A DNA stretch of 8,371 bases, taken from an uncultured Eubacteriales bacterium (GTDB lineage Bacteria > Bacillota > Clostridia > Oscillospirales > Oscillospiraceae). The notes beneath the pieces are model-generated. The model worked only from the letters and a program-made list of their open reading frames with translations, was not told the DNA's origin and did not search any database. Below are positions 1 through 5,184 of the stretch, in pieces. Every line of letters starts with the position of its first letter. Position 1 is the first letter of the stretch. The position numbers were made by a program, and so were the translations under genes. Location: contig USMI01000083.1 in NCBI GenBank assembly GCA_900555735.1, positions 1 to 8,371 of the forward strand. Direction: 5' to 3'.

Positions 1-1300
1 CGCCGTCCACCTGCTCCATCTCGTCGATCATATCCCGCACGTCCCGTGTGGGAAGACCGGCGTCCACCAGCAGCATGTGGGTGGAGGAAATGTCGAAATC
101 CTCCGCCAGCTTGGAGTTGGCGATCACATAGTCGATGTCCTCCGGCAGACACTGGCCCATGTCGTAATAGACTTCGTCGTTGGTCTTGTCATAGCCGTAG
201 TAGGCCGGGGCGATCAGCAGGGCGAAGATGATGAGGAACACGGGAAAGTGCCTGCACACGCCCTTGGCAAAGCCGCTCATGTCGGGGATCAGGGACTTGT
301 GCCGTGTCTTTTGCAGGGGCTTATCCAGCAGCAGTATCATGCTGGGCAGGATGGTGACGCAGCCGATCACGCCCAGCAGCACGCCCTTGGCCATCACAAT
401 GCCCAGGTCGCGGCCCAGGGTGAAACTCATGAAGCACAGGGCGATGAAGCCCGCGATGGTGGTGATGGAGCTGCCGATGACCGAGGCAAAGGTCTCGTGG
501 ATGGCCACGGCCATGGCGGCCTTATGGTCGGCGGTACGCTTCAGCTGCTCGTTGTAGCTGTGCCACAGAAAAATGGAGTAGTCCATGGTGACGGCCAATT
601 GCAGCACGGCGGACAGGGCCTTGGTGATGTAGGAGATCTCACCGAAGAAGTAGTTGCTGCCCAGATTGAACACGATGCACATGCCGATGCTGGCCAGGAA
701 TACGAAGGGCACCAGCCAGCCATCCAGCAGCAGCATCATGGCGGCGCAGGCACAGGCCACCGCCAGCGCCACATAGATGGGCTCCTCCTGTTCGCACAGA
801 TCCTTCAGATCGGTGACCAGCGCCGACATGCCGGAGACGAAGCACTGCTTTCCGGCGATGGCGCGGATGTTCCGGATGGCGTCCATGGTCACATCCTCGC
901 TGGTGGCCGAGTCGAAGAACACCGCCATCATGGTGGCGTTCCCGTTGTTGAAGGCGTCGTACAGCTTGTCGGGCAGCATCTCCATGGGCACCGACAGGTC
1001 GGCCAGCGAGTCGTACCACAGTACGGTGTCCACATGCTCCACGGCCTCGATCTTTTCCTTCAGGGCGGCCACGTCTTTGGCAGGCATATCCTCCACGATG
1101 ATGAAGGAGAAGGCGCCCTTGCCGAAGTCGTCCTTCAGGGTGTTCTGTCCGATCACGGTGTCCATGTCGTCTGGAAGATAGTTGAGCATATCGTAATTGA
1201 TGCGGGTGTTCAGCATACCGAACACCGAGGGGATCATCAGCGCCAGCGCAATGACCAGGATCAGCACGCGGTTTTTGACGATCGCTTTTGCAAAACGCAT
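1..1300 (-). CDS. MMPL/RND-superfamily transporter, N-terminal 433 residues (gene runs off the left edge)
   Basis: Probable inner-membrane exporter of the MMPL (RND) family, which uses the proton gradient to move lipids, drugs or other hydrophobic molecules; the substrate cannot be told here. The protein starts MRFAKAIVKNRVLIL with a first membrane helix at about residues 11-29, followed by an extracytoplasmic domain to about 172. A membrane block follows (about 174-330) with the typical fourth-helix motif MDYSIFLWHSYNE, whose D240-Y241 pair matches the proton-relay Asp-Tyr of MMPL proteins. A second half then begins with a helix at about 352-369. The RND internal duplication shows directly: YDMLNYLPDDMD near residue 36 recurs as YDMGQCLPEDID near residue 379. 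The start is the ATG at 1298-1300, 5 bases after the stop of the upstream DUF308 gene, with ribosome site AAAGGACG inside that gene's last codons, so the two are probably translationally linked. Family members are often about 700 residues, so a large C-terminal part is outside the window. The family call is secure; the role is inferred. Confidence 0.9.
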   Translation of the reverse strand, partial: MRFAKAIVKNRVLILVIALALMIPSVFGMLNTRINYDMLNYLPDDMDTVIGQNTLKDDFGKGAFSFIIVEDMPAKDVAALKEKIEAVEHVDTVLWYDSLADLSVPMEMLPDKLYDAFNNGNATMMAVFFDSATSEDVTMDAIRNIRAIAGKQCFVSGMSALVTDLKDLCEQEEPIYVALAVACACAAMMLLLDGWLVPFVFLASIGMCIVFNLGSNYFFGEISYITKALSAVLQLAVTMDYSIFLWHSYNEQLKRTADHKAAMAVAIHETFASVIGSSITTIAGFIALCFMSFTLGRDLGIVMAKGVLLGVIGCVTILPSMILLLDKPLQKTRHKSLIPDMSGFAKGVCRHFPVFLIIFALLIAPAYYGYDKTNDEVYYDMGQCLPEDIDYVIANSKLAEDFDISSTHMLLVDAGLPTRDVRDMIDEMEQVDG

Positions 1301-1305
1301 GGGTC

Positions 1306-1905
1306 TTACTCGTCCTTTCTGATTTCAAAGTCGTCGGTCTCGATCACGTCGGGCCGCTGGTGGTTCACGATCTTCACGGTGCACAGGGCGACCGTCAGGT
1401 TCAGCACGCCGTCGCACAGCAGCGACAGGCCCATCAGGGCCGTCAGCGCCCGGACACCGGCGGCAGGCCGGAACACCAGCACCACGCCGATGATACAGGT
1501 CAGCGCCGCCAGCGCCAGCACCAGCCACCAGCGGCGGATGCCGAACCGGCGGGAATCCAGCGCGATCTGGATCTTGAACAGGCCGTCGGCCAGCACCGGG
1601 ATGCCGAACATGACGCACAGGAAGTTCATGGCGTCGCCGGGATGGCTGAGGGTCACCACGCCCAGCACCATCAGCAGCAGGCCGAAGGCCAGATCATACT
1701 GGAAGGCCAGCCGGAACAGGTCACGGGAGAAATAGCCCACCAGCTTCACCGCGCCGAATACGATCATGCCGATGCCCAGCAGCCGCCCAATCCACAGTGC
1801 TGAGGCGTCCGGCGTGAACAGCAGCGCGATGCCCAGCAGGCAGAACAGGGCGGACATGACGATGTAGCCGGTCTTGGCCGCTTTCATAGGTGTGACAGAA
1901 CGCAT
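1306..1905 (-). CDS. DUF308/HdeD-like six-helix membrane protein
   Basis: A 199-residue integral membrane protein of the DUF308 (HdeD-like) type. About six hydrophobic segments are visible (roughly 13-31, 36-58, 70-88, 92-112, 126-146 and 150-175). The protein is built of three repeats of the pattern LG-(I/V)-x-L-x-F-x-P, then about 11 residues, then G and a hydrophobic stretch: LGIALLFTP at 24, LGVVTLSHP at 81 and IGVVLVFRP at 139. This short repeat defines the family. The tail (about 182-199) is hydrophilic and acidic, probably cytoplasmic. E. coli HdeD is linked to acid resistance, but the biochemical function of the family is unknown. I chose the ATG at 1903-1905 because it follows a good ribosome site (AAGGGGG, 5 bases upstream); an in-frame ATG at 2019 lies inside the tetR terminator and is unlikely. 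The gene is 5 bases from the MMPL gene and is probably an accessory partner or co-regulated envelope protein. Confidence 0.85.
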   Translation of the reverse strand: MRSVTPMKAAKTGYIVMSALFCLLGIALLFTPDASALWIGRLLGIGMIVFGAVKLVGYFSRDLFRLAFQYDLAFGLLLMVLGVVTLSHPGDAMNFLCVMFGIPVLADGLFKIQIALDSRRFGIRRWWLVLALAALTCIIGVVLVFRPAAGVRALTALMGLSLLCDGVLNLTVALCTVKIVNHQRPDVIETDDFEIRKDE

Positions 1906-1943
1906 TTTCTTACCCCCTTCACGGATGTTTTTCAACATAGCGG

Positions 1944-1972
1944 AGTATAGCATTTCCCGGGAAAAGGGAAAA
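1944..1972 (-). promoter_or_regulatory. Putative promoter of the DUF308-MMPL operon
   Basis: On the minus strand an extended -10 element, TGCTATACT (hexamer at 1944-1949), lies about 40 bases before the DUF308 start codon. The -35 position, 17 bases upstream, holds only TTTTCC (1967-1972), a weak match, so the promoter would rely on the extended -10 or on activation. The tetR terminator just upstream means the operon needs a promoter of its own, which supports this assignment. Confidence 0.6.
1953..1964. promoter_or_regulatory. Perfect 12-bp palindrome in promoter spacer, candidate operator
   Basis: TTTCCCGGGAAA is fully self-complementary and sits between the -35 and -10 elements of the DUF308-MMPL promoter. 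It is nested in a looser symmetry, CATTTCCC at 1951-1958 with GGGAAAATG at 1966-1974. Placement in the promoter spacer is where a repressor would act, and the adjacent TetR-family protein is the obvious candidate. Binding is inferred only. Confidence 0.45.
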
Positions 1973-1979
1973 TGGACAG

Positions 1980-2015
1980 AAAAAAGCCCGCTGTCCAAAT
2001 CTTGGACAGCGGGCT
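1980..2015 (-). terminator. Rho-independent terminator of tetR-family gene
   Basis: A perfect 14-bp stem (arms 1985-1998 and 2002-2015, AGCCCGCTGTCCAA and its complement) with a 3-base loop is followed on the minus strand by six T (complement of 1980-1985). It lies 43 bases past the stop codon of the TetR-family gene and separates it from the downstream operon. Confidence 0.93.
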
Positions 2016-2029
2016 GCAATTGCCTGCTT

Positions 2030-2057
2030 TTTAGGCAAACGGGGCGGTTTGCCTAAA
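2030..2057. repeat. Perfect 11-bp inverted repeat directly after the tetR stop codon
   Basis: TTTAGGCAAAC (2030-2040) and GTTTGCCTAAA (2047-2057) are exact reverse complements around a 6-base GC-rich spacer. The repeat begins one base beyond the stop codon of the TetR-family gene and ends 15 bases before the terminator stem. It lacks a T-run on the minus strand, so it is not itself a canonical terminator for that gene. It may be an mRNA 3' stem or a protein-binding site. Confidence 0.6.
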
Positions 2058-2058
2058 T

Positions 2059-2619
2059 TCACTTGCTCTCCCGGCTGCGGCGGATGATTAGCTCCGGCAC
2101 GTCCCGGCTCAGCTCCAGCATCCGGTGCAGGTCGTCATAGGCGGCGTCGGTCATGCCCCGGTCGATCCAGTCGATGCACATGCCGAACAGCTGGCATTTC
2201 ATGAACCGGATCACGATCTGCCGGTCGCTCTCACTCATGAGATCGCCGGGAAAGGCGGTGGAAATATAGGCAGACACCGCATAGTCGCACAGCCGCAGCA
2301 TGCTCTGGGTGAACACGTCCCGGTTCACCGAGTGGTAGATGTGCATCACCGCCCGCTTATTCTCCAGGGCGAACTGAAACGCCATGTGGAAGCACTCGTC
2401 CAGCGACGAGATGGAGGGGTAAGCCTGGATCAGCTGCTCCGTCTGCTCGGTGATGATCTCGCCCAGCAGGGAGGGAATGTCGTGAAAATGGTAGTAGAAG
2501 GAGTTGCGGTTGATGCCGCAGTCCTCCACAATGTCCCGCACGCTGATCTTATTCAGGGGCTGTTGGTTCAGCAGCTTCAGAAAAGAGGCCTTGATCGCCT
2601 GCTTCGTAAAGTTTGCCAT
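2059..2619 (-). CDS. TetR/AcrR-family transcriptional regulator
   Basis: A 186-residue DNA-binding regulator. The N-terminal helix-turn-helix is clear: residues 25-45 contain ISVRDIVEDCGINRNSFYYHF (interrupted here only for emphasis on the recognition helix NRNSFYYHF), preceded by the usual first helix (TKQAIKASFLKLL). The rest (about 50-186) is a helical ligand-binding and dimerisation domain resembling the C-terminal domains of DhaS-like TetR proteins; its ligand cannot be predicted. The start is the ATG at 2617-2619 with GGAGG at 2625-2629, 5 bases away, and a good promoter lies just upstream. It is transcribed alone, ending at its own hairpin terminator, but is followed on the same strand by the DUF308-MMPL operon. 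TetR-MMPL pairs are common in Gram-positives and the regulator usually represses the transporter, so control of that operon is a reasonable inference, not shown here. Confidence 0.9.
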   Translation of the reverse strand: MANFTKQAIKASFLKLLNQQPLNKISVRDIVEDCGINRNSFYYHFHDIPSLLGEIITEQTEQLIQAYPSISSLDECFHMAFQFALENKRAVMHIYHSVNRDVFTQSMLRLCDYAVSAYISTAFPGDLMSESDRQIVIRFMKCQLFGMCIDWIDRGMTDAAYDDLHRMLELSRDVPELIIRRSRESK

Positions 2620-2646
2620 AGCGTCCTCCGTTTCAATGGTAATGGA

Positions 2647-2675
2647 AGTATATCACAAACCAGACCGCAAGGCAA
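2647..2675 (-). promoter_or_regulatory. Sigma-A-type promoter of the tetR-family gene
   Basis: Minus-strand TTGCCT (2670-2675), a 17-base spacer and TATACT (2647-2652) with an upstream TG (TGATATACT, extended -10) match the consensus well. The leader to the ATG at 2619 is about 20 bases and carries the ribosome site. Confidence 0.8.
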
Positions 2676-2689
2676 GCGGCAGAGATTCC

Positions 2690-2722
2690 AAAAAATGGCA
2701 GGTCTCATGACCTGCCATTTTT
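2690..2722 (-). terminator. Rho-independent terminator of the solute-binding-protein gene
   Basis: The stem arms 2691-2704 and 2709-2722 are perfect complements (core TGGCAGGTC/GACCTGCCA) around a 4-base loop, ending on the minus strand in six T (complement of 2690-2695). The hairpin starts 9 bases after the stop codon. It also has a T-run on the plus strand, so it could stop transcription in either direction. Confidence 0.93.
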
Positions 2723-2731
2723 CATGTGAAA

Positions 2732-4075
2732 TTACTCCTTGGCCGCGGCGTTGGCGTTGTCCGCGAAGGTGTCGGTCTCGATCACCACGTCGCCGCCGTT
2801 TTCAATGCGCTGCAGCAGGTTCCACCACTCGGTGCGGGCGGTGGCCCAGCCGGGCGTCAGCTGATAGTAATTGCCCAGCTGCTCAGTCAGCTTGCCGTAC
2901 TCCTGCATCACGTCGCTGCCGCTCCAGATGCCGGACAGGCTCGCACCGTCGGCGGCGGAGCGGACGGGGAAGCAGCCGGCAGCCTTCACGGCGGCGGAAG
3001 TACCCTGACCGTCGGCAAAGTAGCGGATCAGCAGCTTGGCAGCCTCCAGCTTCTCCTGATCGCCGTTATCGAAGGCACCGAAGCACCAGATGTCGCCCTC
3101 CAGACGGCTCTCGCTGGTTTCGGAGGGGAAGGACATGAACTCGATGGTCTGGCCGTTGATGGTCTTGCCTGCCTCGTGAACGACAGGCTCTGCGCCTTCC
3201 TCCGTGGGCTCGTCCACGGTTTCGGCGGTCTGCTGGGCAAGGCTCCAGCAGAAGGACATTTTCAGCGACTCATGATAGAACAGCGTGGCCTCCTCCTCGC
3301 CGTTAATGGCGTCGTCAAACTCGATGCCCTTGGTGTCACGCAGCAGGGTCAGCGCCTGCTGGATGGGTTCGGAATTCACGGTATAGGCGGTGTGGGCGGC
3401 ATTGGTGAATTCGCCGCCGTACAGGTTGGTCACCAGCGCGCGGGTGCCTTCGTCGCCGTTCTGGCCGGAGCAGTACACGGCGGCCACTGTCTCGCCGTAC
3501 TTGCTGTACAGCGCCTTGACGGCCTGCGTGAACTGCTCGGTGGTCCATGAGCGGGTCTCTAGATCAATGTACTGGTCGGCGCCCGCCGTTACGAAAGCGT
3601 CGTAGTTGATGGCCATGCACTGGACGTTCATGGCGAAGGGGTAGGCGTAGCACTTGCCGTCAGAGGTGAAGCAGGCGCTCCGGCAGGCGGCGTTGACCTC
3701 CGCCTTGTCGCCGTCGTCCCACAGCTCGGACAGGTCGGCCATCATGCCCTCCGCGCCCCAGCCCTTCACCAGTCGGTCCGGCTGGGCCAGCAGAATGTCG
3801 GGGGCCACGCCGCCGTCCACGGCGGTGCTGAGCTTGTCGTCGCCGGTGGCCTCATCCAGACACTGTACCGTCACATGGATGTCGGGGTACACGCTGTTGA
3901 ACTGGGTCAGCAGGTTTTCCACCGCCGCCTTGTCGCCCCAGTCGCCTACGGGATATGTCCACAGCGTCAGTTCGATGACGCTCTGCTCCTCGTCATTGGT
4001 TGCCGTGTCCTGACCGCAGGCCGTCATAGACAGCACCAGCGTCAGGGCCAGCAGGAATGCCAGCAGTTTTTTCAT
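2732..4075 (-). CDS. Lipoprotein extracellular solute-binding protein (ABC sugar-type, family 1)
   Basis: A 447-residue membrane-anchored solute-binding lipoprotein that would capture a substrate, probably a sugar or oligosaccharide by family, for an ABC importer. The signal peptide MKKLLAFLLALTLVLSMTAC ends in a lipobox with the lipid-acceptor C20. The mature protein opens with the classic first strand and helix of family-1 binding proteins (IELTLWTYPVGDWGDKAAVE from residue 34, then F-N-x-x-Y-P-D-I near 59-66). It continues with the inner-strand motif GKCYAYPFAMNVQCMAINYD near 140-159 and a tryptophan-rich C-terminal helix region (PGWATARTEWW near 408-418). Nine cysteines besides C20 (72, 131, 135, 142, 153, 202, 276, 331, 368) are many for this family. 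Start: ATG at 4073-4075 with AGGAGG 7 bases upstream. It is monocistronic by its flanking promoter and terminator, and no permease or ATPase gene adjoins it in the window. Family is confident; the substrate is unknown. Confidence 0.9.
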   Translation of the reverse strand: MKKLLAFLLALTLVLSMTACGQDTATNDEEQSVIELTLWTYPVGDWGDKAAVENLLTQFNSVYPDIHVTVQCLDEATGDDKLSTAVDGGVAPDILLAQPDRLVKGWGAEGMMADLSELWDDGDKAEVNAACRSACFTSDGKCYAYPFAMNVQCMAINYDAFVTAGADQYIDLETRSWTTEQFTQAVKALYSKYGETVAAVYCSGQNGDEGTRALVTNLYGGEFTNAAHTAYTVNSEPIQQALTLLRDTKGIEFDDAINGEEEATLFYHESLKMSFCWSLAQQTAETVDEPTEEGAEPVVHEAGKTINGQTIEFMSFPSETSESRLEGDIWCFGAFDNGDQEKLEAAKLLIRYFADGQGTSAAVKAAGCFPVRSAADGASLSGIWSGSDVMQEYGKLTEQLGNYYQLTPGWATARTEWWNLLQRIENGGDVVIETDTFADNANAAAKE

Positions 4076-4083
4076 TTGATTTC

Positions 4084-4100
4084 CTCCTTATTTTCAGGAG
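4084..4100 (-). promoter_or_regulatory. Possible Shine-Dalgarno-pairing hairpin in the solute-binding-protein leader
   Basis: In the minus-strand mRNA, CTCCT (complement of 4096-4100) can pair with AGGAG of the ribosome site (complement of 4084-4088) across a 7-base A-rich loop. The stem is only 5 bp plus one G-T wobble, so it is marginally stable. It could modulate translation or be chance. Confidence 0.3.
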
Positions 4101-4144
4101 ATTTCGCCGTTTCCGGTTCAAAATCCATTGAAATTGACTTGTGT

Positions 4145-4173
4145 ATTGTATAGAAAACACGGCCAAATGTCAA
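4145..4173 (-). promoter_or_regulatory. Near-consensus sigma-A promoter of the solute-binding-protein gene
   Basis: On the minus strand TTGACA (4168-4173), exactly 17 bases and TACAAT (4145-4150) form an almost perfect promoter. Transcription would start near 4138, giving a leader of about 60 bases. This is the strongest promoter seen in the window and suggests high expression, subject to any operator. Confidence 0.88.
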
Positions 4174-4182
4174 GTCATGGCA

Positions 4183-4199
4183 GAAATGGCGGCCATTTC
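4183..4199. promoter_or_regulatory. Perfect 17-bp palindrome between divergent promoters, candidate operator
   Basis: GAAATGGC (4183-4190), a central G, and GCCATTTC (4192-4199) are perfect inverted half-sites. The site lies 10 bases upstream of the -35 of the solute-binding-protein promoter and covers the -35 to spacer region of the divergent tepA-like promoter. This is the geometry of an operator able to touch both promoters. No regulator gene for it is evident in the window, so the binding protein is unknown. Confidence 0.55.
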
Positions 4200-4202
4200 C
4201 GG

Positions 4203-4211
4203 TGGTATAGT
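4203..4211 (+). promoter_or_regulatory. Putative extended -10 promoter of the tepA-like gene
   Basis: TGGTATAGT gives an extended -10 (TG then TATAGT at 4206-4211) 47 bases before the ATG. No good -35 lies 17 bases upstream, where the 17-bp palindrome begins. A second possibility, TTGAAA (4128-4133) with TATAGA (4149-4154), has a short 15-base spacer and is less likely. Confidence 0.5.
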
Positions 4212-4245
4212 TTGCCTTTTTGCGGCAAACACTAGGGCAAAAAGG
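4210..4245 (+). promoter_or_regulatory. Two overlapping inverted repeats in the tepA-like leader, the second reaching the ribosome site
   Basis: Stem A pairs GTTTGCC (4210-4216) with GGCAAAC (4224-4230). Stem B pairs CCTTTTTGC (4215-4223) with GCAAAAAGG (4237-4245), whose right arm takes up the first bases of the ribosome site AAAGGAGGG. The left arms share 4215-4216 and stem A's right arm lies in stem B's loop, so they exclude each other at full length. If transcription starts near 4218, only a shortened stem B forms in RNA and stem A would be DNA only. A regulatory role is inferred. Confidence 0.35.
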
Positions 4246-4258
4246 AGGGAGCGCACCT

Positions 4259-4963
4259 ATGAGCGACTATGCCAACAGCTGCCAGAGCAGCGAATCGGAA
4301 AACCGGGACACGCCCCAGCAGCAGATCATCGAAATGGGCTCCACGGTGGTGAAAAACAAGCGGGGCACCATCCACTGTCTCACCATCATCGGACAGGTGG
4401 AGGGCCACACCACCCTGCCGCCCAACGTGAAGACTACCAAATATGAGCACGTTCTGCCGCTGCTGACCTCGGTGGAGGAGAAGGACGATGTGGACGGCCT
4501 TTTGCTGCTGCTGAACACGGTGGGCGGCGATATCGAGGCGGGCCTTGGCATCGCGGAGCTGGTAGCGGGCATGACCAAGCCTACCGCCACGCTGGTGCTG
4601 GGCGGCGGACACTCCATCGGCGTGCCGCTGGCGGTGTGCGGCAAGGCCACCTTCATCGTGCCCAGCGCGTCCATGACCATTCACCCCGTCCGCATGTCGG
4701 GGCAGGTCATCGCCGCCCCGGCCACCTACCGGTACTTTGAGCGGATTCAGGAGCGGATCATTGACTTTGTGGCCCGCAATTCCCGCATCAGCGCCGAAAA
4801 GTTCCGGGAGCTGATGCTGTCGGTGGGTGATATGGCCAACGACGTTGGCAGCGTCATCTACGGGCAGGAGGCGGTGGCGCTGGGCATTATTGACCGCATC
4901 GGCTCGCTGGGCGACGCGCTGGACGCGCTGTACAAGATGGTGGAGAAGGGGAGAGCGGGGTAA
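4259..4963 (+). CDS. tepA: TepA-like ClpP-family serine protease
   Basis: A 234-residue protein of the ClpP/crotonase fold, closest in pattern to B. subtilis TepA (YlfI), a ClpP relative named as a translocation-enhancing peptidase. Visible landmarks are the hydrophobic strand and turn GLLLLLNTVGGDIEAGLGIA (from residue 80), where the N-T-V-G-G loop corresponds to the N-S-P-G-G oxyanion loop of ClpP. The nucleophile motif GGGHSIGVPLAV carries Ser119. The histidine motif MTIHPVR carries His142, 23 residues later as in ClpP (25 there). An acidic stretch GDMAND offers D191 or D195 as the third member, ahead of the family ending EAVALGIIDRIG. The N-terminal 25 residues are polar and glutamine/serine-rich with no signal peptide, so it is probably cytoplasmic. 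Start ATG at 4259-4261 follows AAAGGAGGG with 9-base spacing; an upstream in-frame ATG at 4220 has no ribosome site. It stands alone between the divergent binding-protein gene and smc, not beside ftsK as in Bacillus. Confidence 0.85.
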   Translation: MSDYANSCQSSESENRDTPQQQIIEMGSTVVKNKRGTIHCLTIIGQVEGHTTLPPNVKTTKYEHVLPLLTSVEEKDDVDGLLLLLNTVGGDIEAGLGIAELVAGMTKPTATLVLGGGHSIGVPLAVCGKATFIVPSASMTIHPVRMSGQVIAAPATYRYFERIQERIIDFVARNSRISAEKFRELMLSVGDMANDVGSVIYGQEAVALGIIDRIGSLGDALDALYKMVEKGRAG

Positions 4964-4992
4964 AAAGCGCAGGGCGTGGTGAGATAGACCGT

Positions 4993-5069
4993 TGTAGGGG
5001 CGGACGACTCTGTCCGCCCTATTGTGTAACGCTGCATTTTCGGGGCGGACAGAGTCGTCCGCCCCTACA
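4993..5069. repeat. 77-bp intergenic element with two 27-bp perfect inverted arms
   Basis: Arms 4993-5019 and 5043-5069 are exact reverse complements (outer end TGTAGGGGCGGAC, inner end GTCCGCCC) around a 23-base AT-richer centre. Each arm is itself a hairpin: GGGCGGAC and GTCCGCCC around a 6-base loop (4998-5019 and 5043-5064). The unit can thus fold as one long stem or as two small ones, as in REP/BIME or MITE-like elements. It carries no ORF and no T-run, so it is not a classical terminator, though it could protect or end the tepA-like mRNA. GC-rich palindromes of this kind are typical of dispersed intergenic repeats in Oscillospiraceae; copies elsewhere cannot be checked here. Confidence 0.9.
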
Positions 5070-5106
5070 TACGTTTGCGGGATATTTCACAAACACCGCC
5101 CCATCA

Positions 5107-5157
5107 ACTTTAACTTGAAAAATACACACTTTTCTGATACACTATCCTAGTTAAAGT
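5107..5157. promoter_or_regulatory. 9-bp inverted repeat framing the smc promoter
   Basis: ACTTTAACT (5107-5115) and AGTTAAAGT (5149-5157) are perfect reverse complements, with 33 bases between them. The left copy touches the -35 element and the right copy covers about +1 to +8 of the transcript. Two such half-sites around a promoter suggest a dimeric or looping regulator, but no binding protein can be named. Confidence 0.4.
5115..5143 (+). promoter_or_regulatory. Sigma-A-type promoter of smc
   Basis: TTGAAA (5115-5120), a 17-base spacer and TACACT (5138-5143), preceded by TG (extended -10), form a good promoter about 41 bases before the smc start codon. It implies smc is transcribed independently of the tepA-like gene. 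Confidence 0.75.
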
Positions 5158-5184
5158 ATGCCAATGTAAAATGAGGTGGACTAT

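Noticed and set aside
77..1735. A 552-codon plus-strand open frame across the MMPL and DUF308 genes
   Set aside because: The His/Gln/Gly-rich product has no recognisable domain and spans two real genes on the other strand; it is a codon-bias shadow.
1925..1939. Small hairpin ATGTT/AACAT in the DUF308 leader
   Set aside because: A 5-bp AT-rich stem is too weak to support a function.
1306..2019. A longer DUF308 protein starting at 2019
   Set aside because: The extra 38 codons run through the tetR terminator and the operon promoter; the ATG at 1905 has a proper ribosome site.
2125..3138. Plus-strand open frame of 337 codons through tetR and into the binding-protein gene
   Set aside because: It crosses two terminators and two genuine minus-strand genes, and its C-terminal half is Arg/Ser low-complexity.
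2726..3550. Plus-strand open frame of 274 codons opposite the solute-binding-protein gene
   Set aside because: No ribosome site or promoter, composition typical of antisense frames in GC-rich DNA, and the minus-strand gene there is secure.
4128..4154. Alternative plus-strand promoter TTGAAA / TATAGA for the tepA-like gene
   Set aside because: The 15-base spacer is short, and the elements overlap the strong minus-strand promoter; not excluded, but less likely than the extended -10 at 4203-4211.
2047..4216. The heptamer GTTTGCC at 2047, 2611 and 4210 as a shared regulator site
   Set aside because: One copy is inside the tetR coding start, and the half-site order differs between the two inverted repeats, so a common operator is not supported.
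4220..4963. A longer tepA-like protein starting at 4220
   Set aside because: There is no ribosome site before it and it lies at or near the predicted transcription start; the ATG at 4259 follows AAAGGAGGG.
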